From the NCBI GenBank assembly GCA_020744425.1, contig JAGMUV010000015.1, forward strand, positions 434,001 to 498,000: 64,000 nucleotides of DNA, written 5' to 3'. Below the pieces are notes generated by a model. The model saw only the letters and a list, made by a program, of their open reading frames with translations, was not told the origin of the DNA and made no database searches. Shown here piece after piece: positions 55,764-64,000 of the stretch. Position numbers and translations under genes: made by a program. Each line of letters opens with the position of its first letter. The stretch's first letter is position 1. This DNA comes from Dactylonectria macrodidyma. Taxonomy: Eukaryota > Ascomycota > Sordariomycetes > Hypocreales > Nectriaceae.

Positions 55764-57122
55764 GATGGGCCGTGTCGCCGTGATCTGTCCGTGGCGAGAG
55801 GCCGTGGAGAGCACTCGAATCGGTGCCGGAGGTTGCGATGCGTGGAATGCGAGCGCGTCAAATTCGGTCACGAGGGAGTCCGATAGCGGGAGGGGCTTCC
55901 AGGAGGTGACGGAGGCGGGTGGCGGCAGGCACACAACGGACGCTGGATTTGGCCTGAACTGAGCCAACAACGGGGCAGCTAATAAAGAACGAGTGGTGGC
56001 TGTGGACGAATGAGGTTTGTGACGAGTGTTTGACGACACTAAATGTTGTGGTGGCACATTGCTCTCATTCTGGTATCTCAACCTTGGAGGATCGGAATCC
56101 CAAGAGGGTATATCCCCTCGTAGTGGAGAGACCGAGCCAGCGGGCTTCTGAGGTTGAAAATGATGACACCGGTTCCCGGGTCCTGTGTGTATCGTGGCCT
56201 TGGAAAAGCAATAGCAACTGAACCGAATTAATTCGGAGGTGATGGGAAGCCGTGGAGGGGCAGGCAAGGCGAATGAAACGCGTTGCAACAGGCAGCAGGA
56301 GCATCATGAGATTTGAACGGGCCTACCTGACTGAGGCAGATGCTAGTGCATCCGGGCCGTGTACCTTAGGCGTAGTGACGACACCGCGGGTACAGCACCG
56401 AACCTTCCTCACTCGGGCGGGCAGTCACAGGCAATCACAAGTCGATCACAGTGGCTGTCGGTAGGGATTCCTCAGGTTAGCCGGTGCTGTGCTGCATTAG
56501 GAGACCTACAGAGTGGAAAGTGGGCCAAGCCCCTCCCTTCCGCAAAGGAGAAAAAAAAAAAGGGTGCCGCCCCACTTGTGCGATTGGATCGAGGAGATCT
56601 TGCACCAGGCTCAGCTCCGATGCGCAGCACAGACCATCCACCGACAACTGACAACTGACACTTCGCGGAGCCCAAAAAACCCATCTCCTCCACAGCTAAC
56701 AAGCATTGGCAGGGTTTCGAGCAAAGACAATACCAACCAACACTGGTGGTGACAAAAGCTGCATGTATCTGTCCCCCCCGCTTCAGCCTAGCTCCATCCC
56801 GCCCGAAAAGGGCTATGTGATGGAAGAGAGACCAATGTCTCAGCTCCATTCACTAGCCACGCGAATAAGTATCCTGATCCTCCTCTCACATACCTATGCT
56901 GTGTCTTGAACCACACACCTCGCGAGCATGGAACTAAACACGCTTTGAGACAGCAGCACAGGCGTTACGCCATATCTGCGGCCCGGGATTGCGGAACGTG
57001 GGCCGGGATCGACGGCTGTCGATACTGATCCAACGTGAGGCCGTTGAACGAGTAAACACGTCGCTCCGTGCTCATCCAGGGGTTCGCCTTGGAGCGAACC
57101 ACTTGCTTTCTATGACCTCCCG

Positions 57123-57368
57123 ATGCGAACAGCTACCTGGTATGGAGTACGCGCTCTGTGCTTGGTAGTATCGCTTGTGTTTGCACAACACAGTGCGTCC
57201 GTCTTGACAGACATGCCACCACATTGGCGGTCAATGGACTCGTTAGACACTATCGATTCTACCGGTGTCCTCCTTGGGCGACAAAACGCTGGGGAAGATG
57301 GGATTTCATGCGAACACGAATTGGTCGCGGCCCGTGGGTGTGTTTGCCCTCGGCACGCTTTTTCTTAG
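57123..57368 (+). CDS. candidate small secreted protein
   Basis: 81 residues from an ATG. The start MRTATWYGVRALCLVVSLVFA has a basic residue, a hydrophobic core and small residues at a likely cleavage site around A21-S26, as in signal peptides. The mature part has three Cys (ISCEHEL, RGCVCP) and no domain. Such short Cys-containing frames can occur by chance in a gene-poor region. There is no intron or codon signature to support it. Confidence 0.25.
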   Translation: MRTATWYGVRALCLVVSLVFAQHSASVLTDMPPHWRSMDSLDTIDSTGVLLGRQNAGEDGISCEHELVAARGCVCPRHAFS

Positions 57369-59070
57369 CCTGAGCCTAGCTGATGGAGCAAAGGGAGGGT
57401 GAGGATGCATGCATGACTTTGTTAGGCCGTTGCCTGTTTATGGCACTGTTCCTGTGCCTGGCGACAACTTGGGAGCATAGTGCCGCGACAAGTGTTGCTA
57501 GCAGACTGCTCCAAGACAACAATGCTTTTTATTTTGGACATGGCATGTGCCGGGAAAGGCTGCCGTGATGGATTTGTGGGTAGAATGTTGCCACCCTGGT
57601 GCTCTACAGCAAGCTATCGTTCCGCGTCTTTCGAAGCTGAGCGCCATGGGCGGCTTGTGTGGGTTGCAGACTTCCTTTTGCGGTGCGTTTTTTTCATTAT
57701 TCCCTTTTTCTCATTTATTGTGCACCAAGCGCTTGAGAAGGACCAAGTTGCTTCTTTCAAGGCCCTGCATCACCAGCAACTCACTTTTCAGTCTTGTCCA
57801 ATGTGTGTTCCTGGGTCATTTTCAGCTGACGCTTCCCTCAAGGCCGCCCTTATTTGCATAGCTGTAATCTTTACAGTCACCTAAGCTTAGGTGAGGACGG
57901 TGGCAGGTGCCTGTGCTCCAGGACGATCGGAGGAGAAGGGTCTGGATTAAGAACACCGGTTCGCGCAGGGTCCAGGTGATGGTGGTAGCTGGGGTCTGGA
58001 TTGTCTGGGTGCCTCCGCGAGATATTACGGCCCCGTTTGCAAGATTCGGGCCCCCACATAGACGCCCGATTGGTACGGTCTACTAGAACATCCCGGGGTT
58101 CTGGGCAGCTGGGAGCCGGCATCAAGATGCTGGGATTGTGGAGGCGTGGCACGGAAGAGACCCGAGTGCGGATTCGACAGAGCAGCTCGACCACAACAAG
58201 GGAGCTTGGCAAAGAAGCTCGTCACAACAGCAACATGCAAGAGGTCCTTGGCAGTAAAACCAGAAATCCACCAAAGGTTCATGCCATGTGGCTTGTGGTC
58301 AAACAACGTTGACCTGGTTTGCTCTGAGTAGTAGGATCGCTGCCGGTCTCCCATACGCCCGGGAAGAAAGATCTGCACAGGGAGGCGCTTGGCCTTCTGG
58401 GGAAAGGGAAGGGGAAAGCCATCGAAGAGCGAAGACCAACAGCAACAGCATCAATATAGCCCAGACAAGATGGCTATTTGCCTGGGTTCAGGCTAGATGT
58501 TGGACCTGCGTATTATGTGCGTACTACGTGGTAGTTTGCAGCTGGCGCCGCGATAGACGAAGTGGCGCCCCTGCACTAGCGGCAGCTCCGTCTGCGCCAA
58601 ATGACGGGCAAGTGATGAATTGCCGTCTGAGCTACTGTTTTGGGATTGCTTTTTCTACCCTCCCCCTTCGTTGGTGTTGACCCTGACTACCTAGGCAATT
58701 AATCATAGTTAGTTGCCATTTACGAATGCCCTGCGTTATCAGCTTGCTTTGCATTGGCGCCAGGGCCAGCGGCTTGAGAGGGCTTGTCTCATCCACCTCC
58801 ATCCACATCCATGCGCACTGGCGTTATGGCCCTCGACGCCACGCATCGAGAGGGCTTCAGCTGGGACAACGCCTCCGGCCACACTTTGTTGTGCCCAGTT
58901 TTGTGTCCACTCACATTCTCACTCCCGCTGTCACCCTCCCACCCAAGGCTCGACCATTCCCCAAACGGCTGAACGCGAGAGAGGCCCGGTCTGGTAGTAC
59001 GGCCGTGTCCACTGTGCCATCCACTCACACTGCATCGAGGCCCCAACACGGCAAAGAAGCCAAGGCCTGT

Positions 59071-59143
59071 TGACGCGGGTTGACGTGGGATTGATGTGGG
59101 ATTGATGTGGGATTGATGTGGGCTGATGTGGGTTGATGTGGCC
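59071..59143. repeat. TGATGTGGGAT minisatellite, seven units
   Basis: Seven tandem 10-11-bp units, variants of TGATGTGGGAT, drifting from TGACGCGGGT at the left to TGATGTGGCC at the right. Located about 100 bp upstream of the TATA-like element of the next gene. Confidence 0.85.
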
Positions 59144-59241
59144 GAGGGCGGGTGTGAGCGAGTTTAATTCTTCACTGGTTCGTGACGCTGAGCGTCGACC
59201 CAACACAATACATGTAATTCCCCCCCGGTAGCCCGCCAGGG

Positions 59242-59249
59242 TTTTTATA
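59242..59249 (+). promoter_or_regulatory. TATA-like element of the 60.1-kb gene
   Basis: TTTTTATA followed by CT-rich sequence (CTCTTCCCTTC, CCTCCCTTC), the usual look of a fungal core promoter and initiator. Transcription from here would give a leader of about 830 nt. Confidence 0.4.
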
Positions 59250-59301
59250 CGATTCTCTTCCCTTCTTGGACCATCGGTCTCCTCCCTTCAAACAACGCTT
59301 C

Positions 59302-59337
59302 ATGCCATCCTTTCCTTTCATCAGTGACCATCATTGA
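59302..59337 (+). CDS. upstream ORF in a long leader
   Basis: An ATG at 59302 opens an 11-residue peptide MPSFPFISDHH and stops at 59337. It is the only ATG between the TATA-like element and the start of the downstream gene 770 nt further on, so it could act as a translation-regulating uORF. Confidence 0.4.
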   Translation: MPSFPFISDHH

Positions 59338-60107
59338 CGTTCTTCATATTCCCCACCTCCCGTTATCATCAACTTTCCACCACACGGGCTTCAACCCTTC
59401 GACTATCTAGTTCTTTCAACTCATATTCCTTGTTGTGAACCGCCTCACCCCAACTACATACCGTCCACTTACACCTGGGGATCATCCCCTCTCACCGCGT
59501 CAATTCTTCTTTCCTGCTAGATATCCTAACATCTAGAAGAAGAACCACAGCATACCCCACCACCAACCCAACGGTCTGCCAACGTCGAGCATCTTCTACT
59601 TTCGTCAACCTCACTGGCAAAGGATCTACCAACTCCTTGCAGATCGCCTCTGTATCATCTTCAGCACGTTTATCAGACGAACTGCGTCACCGTTCCATAC
59701 GTCGAAAACAGAGCCGCCGAGGAAATACAGAGAAGCATTTTTCTCGCCGCCTCACATTCCTCGCCTCCTTTGAGACATTGCCACCTGCGCCGCCGAGGAC
59801 ATAGTTGGTACCAACGGCCAAACCTTAGGCTCAAAATCAGTCACACCACCCCTCTCGACGACATTGCAACGGGTCGTCTCGGTCCAAGCGCATATCTTTC
59901 AACCGAGGCCATCCGGGCCGCTTTCTTGACTCCGAGTCATCGACTTTCTAATAGTCCCCCAGATTCCTGGAATTGTTGGCTTCGGAATCCCACGAGGTTG
60001 GTCTCTCGAGGAGACAACTCGCCCACACGACTTCCTAGTTTATCATCTGAAGATTCTTCAGAGACGGGCCCATTTCCGACACAGTTGTAGGCTCTGGCTC
60101 ATACGTC
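59338..60107 (+). promoter_or_regulatory. 770-nt ATG-free 5' leader
   Basis: No ATG occurs in any frame across 770 bases, where roughly a dozen would be expected by chance. The sequence is pyrimidine-rich with CAAC/CCTC words. This is the signature of a long 5' UTR scanned by ribosomes, or of a leader under selection to avoid upstream starts. An intron within it cannot be excluded. Confidence 0.6.
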
Positions 60108-60542
60108 ATGTCGAATCCGTCACATTCCGATTATGCCACATCAGTCAACAGCGACGAAAAGTCCACCGACACTATGTCCAGCTCAAGGACACCCAAGAAG
60201 GCTCGATGGTTCTCTCATGTTAAGGACTGGCTGTCTGTGAGTGAACCTTCGGCCTTGGCGATGAAGGAGCAGAAAAAGGTGACCTTCAAGAAGCACGGCA
60301 TCGACCCTAAGGACCCTCGAGCGGCGGCAAAGATGCACTTGCCCATTGGCAAGCTCCCCGAAGGGGCCATCACCTCGACCCGAGGACCAAGCCCTGAAAA
60401 GGCACTGAAGCTCGCCAAGGAGCGGCAGAGCCGACAATCTTTTTCAACCTTCAGCCAAGGCTCCAACTCCATGTCCAGCAGCATCTTCTCCGTTCCAACA
60501 TCACCTCGAGAATCCAACCTCGTGGCTCCGTGGGAGAAGTGA
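60108..60542 (+). CDS. hypothetical small basic protein, 144 residues
   Basis: Intronless from the ATG giving MSNPSHSDYATSVNSDEKS. The core KKARWFSHVKDWLSVSEPSALAMKEQKKVTFKKHGID and PIGKLPEGAITSTRGPSPEKALKLAKE look conserved. The ends are Ser-rich with many potential phosphorylation sites (SP, TP, RxxS). Hydrophilic, with no signal peptide or membrane segment. The very long ATG-free leader and uORF suggest tight post-transcriptional control, as seen for stress- or development-regulated genes. Family not recognised. Confidence 0.7.
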   Translation: MSNPSHSDYATSVNSDEKSTDTMSSSRTPKKARWFSHVKDWLSVSEPSALAMKEQKKVTFKKHGIDPKDPRAAAKMHLPIGKLPEGAITSTRGPSPEKALKLAKERQSRQSFSTFSQGSNSMSSSIFSVPTSPRESNLVAPWEK

Positions 60543-61464
60543 AGTCGAACCGAACCGAGGACATCATTTCCTTACGAACCATGATTGAGATACTATGGAG
60601 GCCAGCGATATCTGAAGCCTTTCTTTTTTCATTTGTTATCAGCGCGGTTTGGAGTCTAATGGATGGAAAAGGGAGTTTGGGGTTCGGCAGCGGGCCAATT
60701 CAGTTCGGTTTTATTTCTAAAGAGATATTTGCACAGTCTGCCTCAGCTGGCCATCGGTCGATACCCAACAATGTAACGAATTATAGTAATGATTTGTGTA
60801 AAAGCAATTTCCTGTCGAGAGAATTCGACGTTTTTAACTCTTGCAACATTCTTGGCAATGAGTAAGCTGGACTGTGACGGTTAACTTGAAGCTTTTGGGC
60901 GTCGACGTCTGACCAAAACGGTATCGTCATAGAAAACCTTGCCATCACCCGCTACGCCGTCTTACCCCGGTCAATTGCTATGCAATGACCAACCGGAATC
61001 ATTGCAGCTCCCAGCAGATACAGCATCTAATTCGGGGAGAAAAGAAGCTTTTGGCCCAAGCCCAGCCAACTGGACCATCTGATCACACAAGCAAGTCAAG
61101 CCCATGTAATGGGCGCCATAGCTCGAAGCTTGTGGTCGCTGGCGGCCTGTTGGTTCCCACCTGGGCTGATATGCAACGCTCGCTGATTGGCACATGCGCC
61201 GAACGAGGGCGTTGGGTATGACGTACTATACTTTTTTACCTCCGATGACATGAAGGTATAATAGAGCTCCAGAACAGCTGGGGACGTGATATGCTTTCTT
61301 GCTCGTGCCAAGTGAGGATCACTTCAAATTGGCCGAGACCGGGCATTTTTTGTTACGGGTCGTGAAGACGCGGACGCACGAAGTTACAATCTGCACTTGC
61401 ACTACACGATAGAGGCGCCAACCGACCCATTCTACAATATTATATCACAGTCACATCCGCCCTG
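60543..61464. other. intergenic region
   Basis: About 920 bp: 3' flank of the small protein gene, then the promoter of the DUF2417 gene. No gene seen. Confidence 0.5.
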
Positions 61465-63103
61465 ATGCCTCGGTTTTCGAAGGTAGATCCGACACCGGAG
61501 GACGGACTGGAGACAAATAACACAAACGGAACAACAAACGGAGTCGACCATGCCGAGCCCGATGAGCATACACGGCTGCTGCCAAATCGATTGGACTCGG
61601 ACCGCGGTCTGCTGGCCCCGGACGATCCAGCCGTCTCGCCCTACAACCTCTGGAGTATCCGGTTCATGAGTTACCTGACCATATTCTTCACCTTCATCTC
61701 GTTGGTATGGTGGATATTGATCCTGGTGTCGTCGTTTGCGACGCCGCCGGGATTCCAGACACGCGGTAGCGGGTTCCTGGCGTTTGGGTACGCGAGCCTG
61801 ACGCTCGCGAATATGTTGTTGACCCTGCTGTTTTTCAGCGTGCCTGCCAAGCCTGTGAGAGTGTTGGCTGTCTTTATGTCGGTAAGTTTACATCCCCCCC
61901 GAACCTTCTACGACATTAACGGGTTCTGACGTGGGTGGTGACGGGCAGGCTATCCTCGTACTCGATATGGTTCTTATCTTGTCTGTCGAGAAGACACGGT
62001 ACGAAGAGGGCTGGGTCGGGGCCGTGAGCGTCATCTGGGCCCTGCTCATGAGCCTCTGGGCCCTCCTCACAGACCACCTCGTGAAATGGGGCAAGGCCGA
62101 AGAGGAAGAACGGTTGACAGGCCGGGCTGAGACGAGACGAACGCTCCTAGAGTGGACATCCGTGATGCTGTCCACGGTTGGATACGCCATCATGTCCGCT
62201 GCCTTGTTCGTCATAACCTTGAATATCATCCTGCGAGCCCTTGATGCCGCTGTAGCGCCCCCAGGAAAGCTGCATTGGGTCGACGGCAACAAATACAGGG
62301 TCCACGTGTACTGCAACGGAAACAAGAGCGACACTGCCCCTACCGTACTATTTGAGGGAGACGCAAGCACAGTCGAACACGAGTTTTGGAACTTTGCGGA
62401 TAATGGCATCAAGAACAGTTCTTTCCCGCGATACTGTCTGGTCGATCGACCTGGTTACGGCTGGTCTGACACCGCGCCGTCACCATCATCAGCTGGATTC
62501 GTCGTGGATGCGGTTAGCGAGGCGCTGGCGAAGGCGGGCGAGAAGGGACCGTGGGTATTGGCGAGCGGCGGAATTGGAACCATCTACTCGCGCGTTTTTT
62601 CGTCCCGCCACGGAGAAGCCGTAAAGGGTATTCTGTTGGTTGATCCTCTGCACGAGGATTTCCTTGGCGACGTCGGCTCACCGGGGCGGGGCTTCATGCT
62701 TTGGCTCCGGGGCATCATCTCCCCGCTCGGCCTCGATCGGATCCCCGGCGCCGTGTTCCGGGGCCGGACCAGCCGAGACCGAGTGTACGGACGGGCGGCT
62801 TGGCAGGGCGGCAAGTACATCCTGGCGCAGCTCCAAGAGAACTTGGTGGCCCGCTCATTCACTCGGCGGGATGTGGATGGCAGCCGAGGCATCCAGGACA
62901 AGGACACGCCGCTGGTCGTCATCAGCTCCGGCAAACACAACAAGGCGAGCGGATTGTGGGAGCGCAAGCAGCGCGACCTGACGAAGCTCACCAAGAACCT
63001 GAAGCATTGGGACATTGTGGACGGCGCGCCGCACGAGGTGTGGAGCACGTTTGAGGGCCGCGAGAAGATGGAGCAGAGGCTGAAGCAGTTGGTGCATGCG
63101 TGA
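61465..63103 (+). CDS. DUF2417 membrane protein with alpha/beta-hydrolase fold
   Basis: Model: join(61465..61881,61949..63103), 523 residues. A hydrophilic ~65-residue start is followed by membrane helices: FMSYLTIFFTFISLVWWILIL, FGYASLTLANMLLTLLFF, AILVLDMVLIL, VIWALLMSLWALL and VGYAIMSAALFVITLNIIL. From about residue 265 an alpha/beta-hydrolase domain follows: TVLFEGDASTVEHEFW, YCLVDRPGYGWSDTAPSP, ASGGIGTIYSRVFSSRH and LLVDPLHEDFL. The layout is that of the fungal DUF2417 family. The nucleophile elbow is GGIG rather than GxSxG, so hydrolase activity is doubtful. Membrane location (ER or mitochondrion) is not decided by sequence. Confidence 0.88.
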
Positions 63104-64000
63104 GCGGGAAGGGATGTAGCAGGGAGGCGCGTACACGAGAACACGAGGGATGCTGCATGGGCGAAATCTGATAATGGGTACCAGAAAACGGGAATATATG
63201 ATAGCGTGGCCATCAGTTTGTACGCTGGCGAGTAATAAAATATTAGTATGCAATGCGAACGAGCTATTACTCTCCATGACAGTGAGGGGTGAGGTGTTGA
63301 GCAGGCGAATTTCCCCACCGAGGGGCGTCGACTTGGCGATGTTGGTGACATCCAAGAATTAGACGTTGGGTTTTTTGTGGTACTATCTGTGGATAGTGCG
63401 GGTGGTTTCTTATGGTTGATAGACTTCTCCAGCTGCCGCTATACGTACAGAATGTTACAATCCCTTTCATGGATAGGATGCATGAAGATTGCTGTGTCGT
63501 TGATCTGGTAAAACTCGCTGGTACCACCCACACAGCTTGCTGAGTGGGAACAACATTCATGTTTTGTATTTGGAGAAGAAGAGACTTGGGTTTGTATAAA
63601 AATAGACAAGACGAAAGCGAAGGTAAAACTGCAAGTCAACAATTGCTCCCAAGGTTCTATTGCGCAGGTTATGTTTCTCTAAAGGGGATGTCCTTTTAGG
63701 GCAGTCATTTCAAGATGTCGTGCGAGCAGCAGGAGGTGTGCACGTGAACGACACCGCTCTATTTCTCTTGGCTTTTTTTGCCCTGTGCCTTTTTGGGATG
63801 GGATGACGTCGGGCGTTGATAATTGGAGAGGAGGGGTGAAAGGTGACATCCAACAGTCTAGGACACAACATCTGGATATGCATCAAGCTTTGAGGACATT
63901 AATTTTATCACCCGGTACGAACACCATGGATGGTTCTGTACCCTTTCTTCGAACATCCCCGAGGATTTCGAGGAAACAACAGTTCATGCAATTCACTGCA
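63104..64000. other. terminal intergenic region
   Basis: About 900 bp after the DUF2417 gene. Short frames without motifs. No gene, repeat or RNA recognised before the window ends. Confidence 0.45.

Larger units (their letters stand above)
55764..59301. other. gene-poor region of about 3.5 kb
   Basis: Promoter of the preceding minus-strand gene, then mostly non-coding sequence. The only candidate is an 81-codon frame with a signal-like start at 57123. A minisatellite lies at 59071-59143. Frames elsewhere are short and motif-free. No RNA gene recognised. Confidence 0.45.

Noticed and set aside
59770..60090. 106-codon open frame in the long leader ending 17 nt before the start
   Set aside because: It starts with TTG, not ATG, and the leader contains no ATG in this frame; unlikely to be translated in a fungus.

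Overview
The window is nuclear DNA of a filamentous ascomycete (Pezizomycotina). Genes are dense on both strands and carry short GT-AG introns, mostly about 50-60 nt, with fungal-type splice sites. The family content (MPO1-like, DUF2417 hydrolase, CHORD-CS protein, monocarboxylate-type MFS transporter, PWWP protein) and codon use suggest Sordariomycetes, possibly Hypocreales. The taxonomic call is an inference from gene content, not from a marker gene.

Layout. 1-2.8 kb: the 3' end of an FAD aromatic hydroxylase and an MFS transporter, a small catabolic/transport pair. 3.4-7.9 kb: CHORD-CS co-chaperone, glutaredoxin-like protein, HpaI-family aldolase and RNA polymerase II subunit RPB7. 7.9-10.8 kb: gene-poor, with AT-rich islands. 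10.8-11.6 kb: MPO1-like ER membrane protein. 12-24 kb: an accessory block of orphan and degenerate sequence. It holds a 629-residue orphan protein trailed by decayed tandem duplications, a multi-exon orphan gene, cysteine-rich exon remnants, a truncated orphan next to an AT-rich island, and tandem repeats. 24.2-55.8 kb: a conserved housekeeping block with arginine-specific carbamoyl-phosphate synthase large subunit, NPL4, SEC66, ORC3, a PWWP protein, the spliceosomal helicase BRR2, a coiled-coil protein, clamp-loader subunit RFC2, a UBE2Z-like E2 with a second UBC-like domain, and a low-complexity nuclear-type protein. 55.8-64 kb: a gene-poor stretch, a small protein behind a very long ATG-free leader, and a DUF2417/alpha-beta hydrolase membrane protein.

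How the genes work together. Several act in basic nuclear processes: transcription (RPB7), splicing (BRR2), replication (ORC3, RFC2) and ubiquitin/Cdc48 pathways (E2, NPL4). They are ordinary neighbours rather than an operon or cluster; head-to-head and tail-to-tail pairs dominate. I see no CRISPR array, rRNA, confident tRNA or intact transposon.

The most interesting signals are outside standard annotation: (1) 770 bases with no ATG upstream of the 60.1-kb gene, preceded by one short uORF; (2) an unusually long intron in the carbamoyl-phosphate synthase gene with six telomere-type CCCTAA motifs and a perfect hairpin; (3) an E2 with a second UBC-like domain that keeps a Cys, and a 12-nt microexon inside its active-site loop; (4) a decaying tandemly duplicated coding region behind an orphan gene at 12-13.3 kb.
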